Shown here in pieces: positions 21,929 to 33,812 of a stretch of DNA of 64,000 nucleotides; the stretch's first letter is position 1, and each line of letters starts with the position of its first letter. This stretch comes from Epiperipatus broadwayi (taxonomy: Eukaryota > Onychophora > Udeonychophora > Euonychophora > Peripatidae). The notes beneath the pieces were generated by a model. The model searched no databases and was not told the DNA's origin. It saw only the letters and a program-made list of their open reading frames with translations. Both the position numbers and the translations under genes were made by a program. Where the stretch lies: NCBI GenBank assembly GCA_028023455.1, contig JAQFVV010006293.1, positions 2,741,844 to 2,805,843 of the forward strand. The letters run 5' to 3'.

Positions 21929-23317
21929 AATTCATTATTCGTAACTAGACAAGCTGTTTCTAAAGTGAAAGTTTATATCAGCACGGACATTTAAATTCTT
22001 AAAGGACATCAGCTGTTATTAAATACTTTTGCTTGCAATAAGATGAAAAATTCTATACGTGTTGTCAAAACCCGAATGGCTTGCTAACTCAACAAAAGAT
22101 GGATCCCTGACTTCCAAATTTGCTCCAGTAATGACTTAAACACCTACAAGAAGTTGGAACCTCATTACACCTACCTTGCCATGGTCGAAGAACCTGAGAA
22201 TGAACTTAAGTAAAAGTGCGCACTCTATGTGAACATTGCTTTTACCGAAAGGTAACTATTTTCCTTATTATTCTTCCCAGGGTAAATTAATTCTCAGTAA
22301 ATCTCTACTCAGTCTAATCATAAATATGTATTCATAAGCTTAAGTAATTTATATAGCCTCATATTTAATATTTGCTGTGTTTTCTAATATTTTGTAGTGT
22401 GTCTTGGAATCTTAGTTTTAAGATTCCAAGTTGCTTTCAATTTTTGTTTATTGGAGAGTGACGAGTGAGTTTTCTATTTTTATGTATTTTTATAAATGCT
22501 TGGGCAGTCGTGCCTTTTAAATGCTTACCTGTAATTATGTTAAGATTCAATAATTAATTTTAAACTCTATATGTGCCCTATTGCTAAACCTCCAAAATCT
22601 TTTGGCTGATGACTTTATTGTCTAATTTTCCGCAGGTGGGGATTTTGTTTCTTATATCTCTGAAGGCGGAAATTAGAATTGTTTTCTTTGTAATTTTATA
22701 AGTTGTCAGGAAGATAATATTTATCCCTTTTTAAATTACAGGTGTGCAATACCTTCATTCTGCTAAAGTGTTTACAACTTTTAATGTTTTCGTACTCATG
22801 TTCACTCTCCGATAGATTTATTTTTGTATTTATTATGTATGCTTTAAATTTATCAGAGCGTGTACTCAGAATTTGTTTGTAATTCATTTTCTTTTCTTTA
22901 ATTGCTGGGGCAGACGTAACTGTTTTTCTAATTATTTGCTTGTCTCCTATTGAGACCTTTTCTTATTAATTTTAAAGTAATTTTCGCCAATCGTTTGGCT
23001 GGGATTCACCAGTTTTTAATTGTTTTACTTCCTTTCAATCTTATTTTTCGGTTGTTCTTGAGGTGGATCAATCACCGTTATTTTAAACATAGTAATAAGT
23101 GCAGTTTTTACCGATATAAGGACATTCAAGGTCTGACCATGTTTAGATCTCGAAAAGCTCATCGGCACTGGCTTCTTTGATCTATTTCAAGGATGTATTG
23201 TTTGAATATCTGAAAATGAGAACCAATGTTAAGATGAATCCTCGGCTGAATGAAATTTGATTCCTCCCTTTTAAATTTGTTTATTAGAGAATCAGTAGAT
23301 CTGCCAGAGCATTGCAT

Positions 23318-23727
23318 TTAGTCTTTCTGGTACACGCCTGAGCTAATCATATTTGTTAACTTATAAACTTTTCTTATAAGTTAATTTTCTCTTAATAAAA
23401 TTTTATTAAATATGTTTAAACTTAATTTGGCTGACGTTTGTCTTTGTGATTTTGTCTCAATTGTCTAAACAATTTAAGATCTCTTGTTTCTCCCTGAGTC
23501 TAGTCGGCGCAAACCATCATCATCATCTATTCTGATCACAGTAAACAAATTTTCCAGACACGTAGTGGTCTAGTGGCACCCTCTGTATCAGAATGGATGG
23601 AGTGTCCGGTAGAATATATACCATAAAATTAAAAGCCAAATTATTCCAATAGTGTGGACATTATCATTTCTGTAAGTACTATCAAGTAGCTACCAAAAAC
23701 AATTAAATATATTACAAATATATATAT
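23318..23727 (+). other. Continuation of promoter-bearing repeat with poly(A) signal
   Basis: Contains AATAAA at 23394-23399 and a short GC-richer piece to about 23600 (GTAGTGGTCTAGTGGCACCC). A TG...CA long terminal repeat ending here is possible but unproven. Confidence 0.35.
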
Positions 23728-24794
23728 ACCTGGATCTCATTTTACGCGGATTTATTTAACATGATTTTGAAGTTACGCGATTCATGTTTCTTCGGAAGTT
23801 GAACTCCGATAATGTGCTATTACTTTAAATAATAAATTTCGTGCGCTTACGTCATATTGAACGTAATAGCACATTATTGGAATTCGACTTTCATCTTAGT
23901 AATTTCAATATTTTCTGTGCTTTATAATAGTAAGATTTTATGCAATAATGAAATTAAAATCATGATTTCCACATTTTATGTATACCCACATTAAATTTTA
24001 CAAGATTATAATGCAAATTTGTTCAAACATTGTGCGTGTTAATTTTGCATTTTAAATCACATTCTGTTTTTGCTTTTTAAAAAAGAATGTAATCAATTAT
24101 TAATCATTTAGTGTCCGCAAGTTTATTTTTAAAAGGTGAGTAATAGCAGTGGGCACAATTAAATTTGACAATTAAAATCTGATTTTTAATTGTAATTAAC
24201 AATTTAAAAATTACTTAAGGCAACCTGAAATTAATGTAATGTGAAACAAAATTTGATTTTTATGTGGAATTGAAATTTAAAAAATTAAAGACAAAAATAA
24301 GAATTTAATTTTTAGTTGTTAGATTAATTACTAATTATGTTGTCACCAGAAAACCATTAACACAACATGAGAGTGAAGTTGGCGCTAATTGTATTTCCTC
24401 GTGAAGAATCTGATTTTTTACCAATTTGCAAACGAACCTGTTTATCGGCAAATAGCGATAATAATTAAAATGTGTATAAAAAATGTAAACTACTGTAAAT
24501 TATGCATAAAAATATATTGTTTTGAATAAAATTAAATATTATAGTTAAAAAAATTTTGTCTTGTATCAATTTTTTTCAAATTTGAAATTTTTTATTAGTC
24601 ATATTTTATTTCATTTTTTTTTTTTTGCGTGAATTTTAAAGTAATTTTACATTGGTGCTTTGCTTTTATGCGATTTTTGAAAAATCACAGTCTGTATCCC
24701 CCTTTTCCAAGGTAAGTTACGTCTATTTTTGTGCGATTTCATTTGCACGTGTTTTCTGAGGAACCTATCTATCGTGTAAAACAAGACCCAGGTG
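23728..24794. mobile_element. pogo/Tigger-like non-autonomous element
   Basis: Left end ACCTGGATCTCATTTTAC and right end (inverted) ACCTGGGTCTTGTTTTAC form imperfect terminal inverted repeats. TA flanks both ends (TATATATA on the left, TA at 24795-24796), as expected for Tc1/mariner-type insertion. There is no transposase frame. It resembles the ends of the 53568 element in being ACCTG-initiated and rich in TTTTACGCG-like words. Confidence 0.62.
23795..23892. repeat. Inverted repeat inside the pogo-like element
   Basis: Arms of about 29 bp (GAAGTTGAACTCC...GTGCTATTAC and its near-perfect complement) flank a 38-bp centre. It is probably a small palindromic insertion or fold-back nested in the transposon. 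Confidence 0.7.
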
Positions 24795-24916
24795 TATATA
24801 TTAAGGATAAAGCATCTATGTATTGAACAGAATGAGTGCTTCCATGGAAAAATTCATTAAAACTTTCAAAAACTTTAAAATTCAATTTAAAAAATTCACT
24901 TTTAATTTTTTTTTTA

Positions 24917-25330
24917 CCAACAGTTGAATTGTTTTTATACATAGAAAGAATGAACTTGACTAACACATTCCGCTAGATTATAAGAAGTTCAAACAAAGCT
25001 AAGATCTAATTTACAGTTAAAACTTTTAAGAATATGAAAGGGATTTGGAAGATAAAAATATATTGATAATGTATTATCTATATTTAAACTAATCACAGCC
25101 TTATTACAGTGAGCAATTCAAATTCATTATTTTTTGTATTGAATTACTGTTGACTTTCAGTTTTTTATTATTAATAGTTGAATTGTTTTTATATATGGAA
25201 AAAAAATGAACTTGACTAATGCATTCCAAGTTCAAATAATGCCAAGATCAAATTTACAGTTAAAACTTTTAAGAATGTTAAAAGGATTTGGAAGATAAAA
25301 ATATATTGATAATATATTCTCTGATTTACA
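24917..25330. repeat. Imperfect tandem duplication, period about 254 bp
   Basis: The blocks AGTTGAATTGTTTTTATA, GAATGAACTTGACTAA and GGATTTGGAAGATAAAAATA occur twice in the same order. No hammerhead core is visible. Confidence 0.7.
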
Positions 25331-26199
25331 GATAAGAGAGTTTCAGATTTTTCTAGATGTGTATAATATATATATATTAGGCGCTATTATGTAAAAATTG
25401 TTGTGGCCAAGTGAAATAAAAACATTATAAATAAAAAAAAAAGTGTGCTTCCGTTCCTAAAAAAGTCATGCTTTGTCACTGATATATATATCATTTATTT
25501 CTAATAAAGTTTATCTGTGAAAAATATTTCAATAACGTTTCCGCCTGTGCTCTGACTGACTGATTGGCTAACTATTTTACTACTATTATCCAGTAACCTG
25601 ATATGCAATGTGATAAAATTGAAATTAAACTTCGAACTGGGGAAAAAAAAATTATGATCAAATCCTACACTGCACTACCCATGCTATGCTAAAAACGATC
25701 CTTAATAGACTAAGTATTAATAACATCTATCAATCTATTATATAAATTTACTGTGCAATAACAATGATTTATTATACCAAATGTTTACGCCCATGACTTA
25801 ATAAAATTTTTAAATAAATGCAATTATTTAATTGAAATTTGAAGCTTGATAAATGTTTTTAAAAATATAAATATTAAATTGAAGTTAATGTTGCAAGTAT
25901 TTTCATATGCAGTATATATTCTTTAATAATACATAATTCATTCGTAATAATATTAATAATCTTCTCGCAGTACGTTATTATAATATCACTTCCAGTGCGT
26001 GAAAATAGTTTCAGAAAAAAATAAAAATAAATGAAACAGTTGCTGATTTTAATTAAAAGTTTTAAAAATAAAGTCAAAACATTGCAAATACTTTTAAGAA
26101 AATCTTAAGAGTATAATTAAACATTCACCATGTTATCTAATCATGTATTGAATAGTAACTTTTTTTCTAGTAGCAATATTATTTTTCTCTCACCTGTTA
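25331..26199. other. No gene seen
   Basis: AT-rich sequence without recognised features. Confidence 0.5.
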
Positions 26200-26282
26200 C
26201 GCCTTATAATGTAAACTTTAATAACCGGTAATTGCTAGATGATAATACGTAATAAATTCCTATTTAGTCTGCCCTATCTATA

Positions 26283-26323
26283 TCCCAGATTAGTTTTTAA
26301 GTTAAGACTTTCATCAACAAGGA
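26283..26323 (-). ncRNA. Hammerhead relic, family C
   Basis: On the minus strand TTGATGA stands in place of CTGATGA and AAAAACTAATCTGGGA in place of GAAACTAGTCTGGGGA. Stem II is lost. It is inactive by sequence. Confidence 0.4.
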
Positions 26324-27028
26324 AATGTGGATCTGGGAGCAATTATATCTAAATCTTTTGAATCGAATACATCTTTACTCAAGCAATCATCTTTTATTTC
26401 TTTGTTTTAATATTAAGCTATCGACTGAAGTTCAAAGCACCACAATGTTTTGGATCTAGGCTAATTTTCCTCTATAAGTAAATATAGATCTGACATTAGT
26501 TTAATCCCCATGCATTTTGGTGGCACTAGTTTTTTTAATAATTATAAATATAGTTTTTTCTCTAGCCAGGACTGATATAAAATTAACAAAATATTACCTG
26601 ACCCTCAGCATACACAATTCTCTCTAATGGCAATATTTTCTTTCTCTTATACTAGTTAGGATGGCATTAGATGACGATTAATTAAGCACTATCATATAGC
26701 ATTTTTTGATTACTCAATCTTACACTAAGACACATGATTGGAGTAAGCAAAAGAGAATTTTGATATTGAAAAACATTGCGTTAAGCTGAAGTCATGTAAT
26801 ATTTTATTGGTTCTATACCAATTCTGGCTGAAGATATAAAGATGTCTATAATAATTTTACTGAATTGATATCATCTCTGTAACTATATAGACAAGGTGAA
26901 TTAGATTCAAAACATTAAAATACGTTGAATTTAGACTGATATCTTGATAGTAAATGAAGTAAAAATGGCTGCTGGATAAAGTAAGCATTACATTAAAAAA
27001 AATCTAGGTCCACTCTCAGATCCCAAAT

Positions 27029-27070
27029 TCTTCATTGACAAAAGCTATAAGCTAGAAACTATTCTGGAAA
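27029..27070 (+). ncRNA. Hammerhead relic, family C
   Basis: TTCATTGACAAAAGC retains the shape of CTCACTGATGAAGGC, and AGCTAGAAACTATTCTGG keeps the GAAAC box. Core positions are mutated (TTGACAA for CTGATGA), so it is inactive by sequence. Confidence 0.45.
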
Positions 27071-27260
27071 TATAGATGTGATAGCATTGAATAGGAATTT
27101 ATTAAGCACTTTCATCCAGAAATTATTGATTATTCAAGCTTAAATAAGGTGGCATGATTGGTTTCAGATAAAGAAAATATTGCTACAGAAAAGCATTGTG
27201 TAAACTGGGGTAATGTGATACCTTTTATTCCCTATAGTCCTATATTTACAAAATCCTAAT

Positions 27261-29490
27261 GGATTATTAAAATGGCAAATAAAATGCTTATCTGTTAATT
27301 AGCTAATTTTATATTCAATTAAAAAATTGTAATATTGGAGGAAGATTATAATGTATACAAATATAATTCAGTGTTGTTAATATCAATTTCTGGTCATAAT
27401 ATGAATGGTACTTCTTTAGATCAATTTATCATCTGGTTGACATTTTAGTCTTTTTAATGGCACCTTCATTATCATCATTCTTGTTATGACATAATACATC
27501 CATTTTAAAGCTCATCTTTATTTTTTTTTATCACTAACTCTCAAGAATAATATTTTTCTAATACATTAGTCCATCTTATAATATAAATAAAATAAAACAT
27601 TTCAAATTGATCTTTTGCAGCTCTTTTATAAGATTCTAATATATAAGATTTCAAAATTAAGTATGGTTAAAATAAAACTTGTAATTAATCTTACTGACTA
27701 TTCTTTTTTTTTTTTTTTTGCTACCTGTGGTGTGCCTTGATCAAAACTGCAATTTAAAGGCACTAATACTTTTCCTATCCTACTTCAGTATTTAAAGTAT
27801 CTATTCTATATCTATAAAACGATAAGTGAAGCAGAAGTAGTACCAAATGATGTAGTTCACCAAAAATCCCAGTGTAAATTGTTAATAGAAAACTACAATG
27901 GCAAAAGAAAAAGAATGAACTATAAAAATCAGGCAGAAAAGAGCAACTGCAATAAAAAATGCAATATTCTGAAAAAGTATTAGTAATTATTTATTTAATA
28001 ATAAACTTGTTCTAATGCAATTAAATATATATTAATGAAAAAAGTTGCATTTTATGAAATAGTTATGGATTATTTAATGTGGGAAAAATAGAGTTTGAAT
28101 TCTTCTCATAGATAAACAATACTTTATTATGAACACTTTTGGTAGCTATTTTATATGTTTCTGATAAGATTTCAGAATTAAGTATGGTTAAAATAAAACT
28201 TTTAAGCAGAAACACAGCATTTGTAGATAAAAACTATTAATAATTATTTATTTAAGAGCAAATTTACTCTTGTCCTATTAATAAAAGAATAAAATGTAGT
28301 GTGTGTGTTAAAATATATGTTAAATATTAAAAAAAGAACAAAGTCATAATCAGTGTTTTATTAATTTTTTTTGTCTTTGGAGAAAAAAGAATGATGGAAT
28401 TTAGTCAGCACTGAAGGCATAGGGAGCAGAATCCCTAGTATATATATATAATCATAAAAATTTTCATTTTTAAAGATAAGTCTCCAAAATGCTTCCCAGA
28501 ATTTTTTTATTGCAATTTTATCTATATCAAATACTTAATCTGATGTAATAATGGGTATATTAAATTAAATATTTTTATAGCCTCAAGATATAAATAATAA
28601 AATCATATAAATGTTGAGCTATGATGTAACCAGATAATTAAAATCAAAGGTCGAATTTCAATCACATGATCTAGAAAATAAAAATTGTATGTATCTGATT
28701 TCAAATTTTTTTAGTTTAAGATAAAGTATATATAAGCGCTTTAACACGCTGAAAAAGAAGCTATCAGTAGTAACAAAAACAATTAAATTAAATTAATCTA
28801 GGCCTAGTACTTTCGAAGTTTTCCCTCATATTCATGGCGAAAATAGGTTATAAACCATTCTGTAATATTAATAAATAATAATGTATGGAAATGCATATGT
28901 AAATTAACTTGTCCATTTTCTTGAAATAGCAAAACACGTGTTGCGTCTATTGATCGCGTTGTGATGTGATGGTGTGATGTGATGTTATTATTGATAACAA
29001 AATACGCCTCCGTGATCTTTCTTTTACAATCATTGGTCGAACAAATGCAATTAATATTTTCTGCAACATGAGGTTCAGCTTGGAATATTGAATTTAATTT
29101 GTGGATATTTGATTATATCATAGCTCAACATTTAATGTAGTTTAGTACATGAAAAAATTTCATTATAACGTCTATGTTCATATATATAATAATCCAAGTG
29201 CATATTGCTAGCTGAAATTAAACAACGAATATCAAATCTTCTTCAAATGTTAAGAATTTTCAGCTACACCCTATATTTATACTTATATAAAAGTCCGAAT
29301 CTCAAACAGCCAGCTCAAAAAAGGTAACTCTTTGAACTATAAACTGTAGTGATGTAAAGTATTGAAAAACGGACTTTTTCAAAAAAATAACATGGACTTT
29401 AAATAAACGATCTTAATTTGCTCACAAACAAACATGTTCAATATTCATATACAAAGAAAGACTAAACATTAATCATTTTAATTTTAAATA
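27261..29490. other. No gene seen
   Basis: AT-rich sequence. A GTGATGTGATG short repeat lies at about 28960-28985. Nothing else is recognised. Confidence 0.5.
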
Positions 29491-29499
29491 AGTTTGTAA

Positions 29500-31130
29500 T
29501 TTGCTTATACTGAATGTTTCTTATACATATAAATAGAGGAAATTTGAACTTGAAGGATTTTGCAGTCTATTCATTCTTTACTTTATCTCAAGCAACTGAT
29601 ACACATGACTACACACGTGAAAAAGATATATGATACCCAATATACATATTTTGTGCAGACCTAGCACTTATTAGTTAGGCCGGATCACAATCTCCCACAT
29701 ATATACAATCAGGGTTTGATTTATATTAAGATAGCTATCATATCTTACCTTGCCTTCAGAAGTTGACTAGCCCAGATTGAGCATTCATTATCATTAACTA
29801 ATCAGTAAACAGAAAGATAAAAATCAGCTAATGGTTAGTATGGGCCATAGACCGTAATGCTCTCAGAATCTGGTAGCTTTCAGCATGGTAGGAGATTTGG
29901 CAATAAATAGTCAGTCTTTTTGGAGGTAAGACAAAGAGCATCTGTCTGAAAAGTGACAGTACATGTTTTCCATTAAAACCATTGTTAACAGTGAGTGCTT
30001 CACTTGTAGACATTACACAGTGAGGCAAGTCCACAATAGGACTGGAAGCTCTTAAGACCAGCTGACTCAAGGCAAGCTGTTTGGTACAACTGGAAGTGTC
30101 ATTGGACAAAATCATGAGGCAGTTTGTTACATACAGTTGGAAGTGAGTCAAGTTTTTTGGACACCAATGACTCTGCATTAGTTGAGATTATATAAGGAGC
30201 AATATATTCATTGATTTATGTATTATGCAATTATACTTAATCCTAATAAATAATAATAATTGAATGAACTTCAGGTGTTTGTATTTTTTGCTACTGTGGT
30301 TTGAGTCTGCAATCCAGACTAAACACAACAGAATTGGCACAGTTTGACAAAAATATTTTCCCCCATGACTAAAAAAATAGAATAAATATGTATTAAAATA
30401 ACTATTCTATACAGACCAAACACAACAATAGTAATTCCTCAAAGTTTAATGGACAGGTTTCAATCTTCTCACTTTTCCAACTATTCAACCATCCATTTCA
30501 TTGACAAGCAGGTGATGGAATGCTCAAAGCCATTGTTAGATTTGATACTATAGTCATACACATGTAGAAATTACTTCAATCTAACCCCTTATATTATTGG
30601 ACATTACACATCCATATATATTAATAGGAGAGAGATAGGCTGAACTTATCCTAAGATGTAATCTATTTCCCAAGCAATACATAATTCTAAGGCAATATAT
30701 AATTTGCTTATACTGAAAGTTTCTTATATAAGTAAATAGAAAAATTTGAACTCAGAAGGTTCAATCTATTCATCCTCCACTCAAGCAATTGATGCACATG
30801 ACCACACACATGCAAAAATGGCATATGATCTTTAATATACATATTTCATGCAGAACCAGCATTCATTAGTTGGACCATATATACAATCAGTGGTTGCTTC
30901 ATATTAAAATAGCAATTCCTTAAACTTTAATGGACAGGCTTTAATCTTCTCACCTTTCCAACTATTCAATCATCCATTTCATTAAAAAACTGATGATGGA
31001 ATGCTCAAAGACCTTGTTGAATTTTATATTTTGTCATACCCATGTAGACCTTATATCAATCTAACCCCTCATATTATTGGACATTATGTATCGATATATA
31101 TTAATAGGAGATAAATGGCTGAACTTGTTT
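29500..31130. repeat. Diverged repeat units with about 477-bp period
   Basis: The block TTTAATGGACAGG...CTAACCCCT occurs at 30437-30590 and again at 30914-31060. The block GCTTATACTGAA...ATACAATCAG occurs at 29505-29720 and 30698-30890. The unit length is close to that of the retrozyme families, but no CUGANGA/GAAA pair with stems was found. Confidence 0.65.
29828..30178 (-). CDS. Unidentified 116-codon open frame in a repeat
   Basis: The frame is GC-richer than its surroundings, starts MQSHWCPKNLTHF and contains Cys and His but no motif I recognise. It lies inside the repeat cluster at 29.5-31.1 kb, so it may be a fragment of an unknown transposon protein or of a processed transcript. No signal peptide or membrane segment is evident. 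I would not treat it as a host gene without a homology search. Confidence 0.25.
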   Translation of the reverse strand: MQSHWCPKNLTHFQLYVTNCLMILSNDTSSCTKQLALSQLVLRASSPIVDLPHCVMSTSEALTVNNGFNGKHVLSLFRQMLFVLPPKRLTIYCQISYHAESYQILRALRSMAHTNH

Positions 31131-32010
31131 TTTTAAATCATTATTTTATTTTTAACAATAGTTACTGATATATTATTTTCTTAATTTTTAATTTTGACAT
31201 TTTAAATCTAATTAACAGCAATTCACAAATATATAATCAATAAATCTAATATAATAATCTAATTATTTTATTTGCCACTAAGTCTTCATATCTAAATTCA
31301 ACTTCTTTGCTTTCTTTATTTTTTTTATATTTGCACTTTTCAAATTTATAATGTCCTTTTTTTATATGCACATCAATAGATATTTTATCTAATTTGTCAT
31401 TCAAGCCTTGTTTTAAGTGAATGTTCATTTCTTCAATATATTTATGTGTGGTGTTTTTTTAGTCATCATTCATTGCAATTTATTTCCTAACTCCATTAAT
31501 ATCATACATGATATTTTTATTATAACTTATACATTTATGTTGTAAAAAAACAATAGATTTTTCTTCTTTTATTTATTATATTATTGTGATTTTTATTTAT
31601 TTATAAATTTATTCATATTTTTTTATTTTATTGTTATTAGTTTTAATTTCTAAATATTTATTGCTCTTAATTTTTTTAATAATAGTTTTGTTGTTGTCAT
31701 TATCTTCTGTTTATATTTCTTTTAAATATATTTTTAAGAAATTCTTTTATTATTAAATTTATATTATATATATATTTCTCCTTATTAGAACAATAATTTT
31801 TTATTCTATGCATTTTAGAAGATATACTAATTAATTTTATATTTTATATTTATGTTTGAAAACTAATTTATAATTTTATCTTTATTATTAGGTTTCCTAT
31901 ATATTGGTATCACAATATTCATTACATTTTGTCCCAAGAATTTTCTGCATACATAATATATTCTGAATAATAGCTCACATTTTATTGATAAGCATTAATT
32001 ACAATATAAT
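31131..32010. other. T-rich low-complexity sequence
   Basis: Long T and TTTA runs; no gene or named repeat. Confidence 0.55.
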
Positions 32011-32304
32011 ATGTATTGCTTACTTAATAAAAGTGTACAGTACATTTCAACAAGCACACATATGGGTACTTGTCAGTTATACAGACCAACCACTTGGTGG
32101 CATTCTTTCTCTGTAAAAGCACAGAAATATGCTGTTTACACGGCCTCTGCTGGATATCTTATAGCCAGGGCAGATGCTTGGTGGCATTATTTCTCTGCAA
32201 AAGCACAGAAATATGCCGGTTATTTGCTTGATTTTATGTTATTAGTATGTGTATATAAATTAAAATTACAGTATAAACAAAATTGGAAAAAAATAATAAA
32301 ATAG
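32011..32304 (+). CDS. Small frame with an 84-bp internal repeat (WWH...KAQKYA)
   Basis: This is a 97-codon frame whose middle holds two copies of a 28-residue unit: TTWWHSFSVKAQKYAVY and DAWWHYFSAKAQKYAGY. The DNA repeat is 84 bp, a multiple of three, and differences between copies are few and mostly keep the amino acid. It stands out in composition against the surrounding T-rich DNA. No known domain is recognised. It could be a real short coding exon, a decayed transposon gene or a chance minisatellite. Confidence 0.3.
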   Translation: MYCLLNKSVQYISTSTHMGTCQLYRPTTWWHSFSVKAQKYAVYTASAGYLIARADAWWHYFSAKAQKYAGYLLDFMLLVCVYKLKLQYKQNWKKIIK

Positions 32305-33391
32305 TTATTAATAATAATTGAAAGCATATTTACATAAATTTTTCTCTGCATGTATTCATTCATTCGTATTCACTCAAAAAATAAAAATAAAAAACTTTCT
32401 GTACTGTTTTTTTTTTTAATAAATGTAAAGTAAAGGGTCATACTTTCATTGTAATTAAACATGCTTTAGATTATATACTTTTTTTAAGACTTTTAATTTC
32501 ACTATCAGTAGCTTGTGGCCTCACTAATTGTTTTGATATTTGAAATTTGTATTGACTTCAGAATCAATACAGTCATTATATTCTTGAAAATTCTTCAAAC
32601 TTTAAGCTTTCTGTTGCAATGGAAGAACATTTTAAATTCGGTAATTTTTGTTTTATTGTTGAATAAAATTACATTACAAATATTCTAATATTTTATAAAG
32701 CTTTTAGCTTTTCACTTAAAAAACATTTTATTATATAAAATACTGTATTATAGCGTAATAGAAAAGTGCTTCAAGACAAAAAATAGTTACTGCTATATTA
32801 TAAAATTTATTAAATTAAAAAATATTAATACTTTATCTCTTATTTACATTTTTTTTTTGGATAGTATATAATTGAAGTAATATATATTGATACAATGCAT
32901 GTCACAGTTTCACTGTATAATCCTGTTTTTACATTACTTTTTCAATTTTTTTATTAATGAAAATGACTAAAATTATTATTTTTTATTTTATTGTAAACTT
33001 TATATTTTTATCCATTTGATTAATATCTTCATTATTTATCTTTCATTTCTATTAATTATTAATACGTAATCACCACACTTTTTTAAATTAAAATAAGTAT
33101 ATTTTTATTATTTGTAATATTATGTCAAAGTTATCTATGTATATACTACTTAAACTGCACTAAGAGCTTCTATTAATAAGTCTTTGTGTAGATAATACTC
33201 GTGATTAAATTCAAATTTTACTTTTTTACAACATAATTCCATTAGCTCAACCAAAGTATTAATTAATATTTTACATTTTTTTCATCTTTGTCTTCTACAT
33301 ATTTATCTCCACCTGGATTTTTAGATGTATACTATGACTGTGAGTTGTTTAATTTTACAGTTCGAATTTAATTAAAATAAAACATACATAT

Positions 33392-33812
33392 TGTAAACGT
33401 GCGCTCTCTCTCACCGAGATTACGGGCTTCGAAATAAACATGACATAGCGTAAGGCTTTATTTATTTACTTATATCGATAGTTATCCACTATCCACACAA
33501 GGGGGCGCCAGATACGATTATTTAAGTGGAATTTAATTACTCGCATCACCTTACATCACATCAAAACGATTTCGAAGTCTAATCCCGCCCACCAGCTCAA
33601 ACTCCCAGCATGGACCAATAAGGTTACTCAAGGCCGTTACATGATTGTTATCAAAGACAACTCCTTACGGAAAAGACGCACAGTTCACTAATGGGAAAGA
33701 AGTTTTAGTTTGCTAATTGATTGATCCTCGCACTAGACTTGATTATTGGTTGTTTGTGACCAATACGACGGTTCGTTTATGCCCCGAACAACTAGGCTCA
33801 TAAGATCATCCC
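33392..33812 (-). mobile_element. Candidate solo LTR
   Basis: On the minus strand it would start TGATCTTATGAGCC just after a purine run (AGGGGGGA at about 33812-33820) and end GCGCACGTTTACA. It includes CCAAT-like boxes and AATAAA-type signals before the end. GC content is well above the surroundings. I could not find a matching target duplication or a second LTR, so the boundaries are tentative. Confidence 0.35.

Larger units (their letters stand above)
18216..23317. repeat. Second copy of 9813-17715 lacking the PLE
   Basis: 18216-20448 corresponds to 9813-12040 and 20445-23317 to 14838-17715. The PLE is absent and only one AATA remains. The first part differs from copy 1 by many one-base indels, especially in homopolymers. 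The second part is nearly identical, with only scattered substitutions and a few indels. Alternate haplotype placed in series is the simplest reading. Confidence 0.9.
26200..27260. mobile_element. Old family C retrozyme-like relics, inverted pair
   Basis: Words from the family C unit recur on both strands: GGATCTGGGAG near 26330 (inverted), CATGCATTTTGGTGGCA near 26510, and ATCTAGGTCCACTCTCAGATCC near 27003 (direct). Both halves keep recognisable but broken hammerhead sequence. The minus-then-plus order is the same as at the younger loci. Confidence 0.5.

Noticed and set aside
30985-31015. CTGATGATGGAATGC as a hammerhead core
   Set aside because: No GAAA, no stem II and no stem I partner; the sister unit lacks the CTGATGA.
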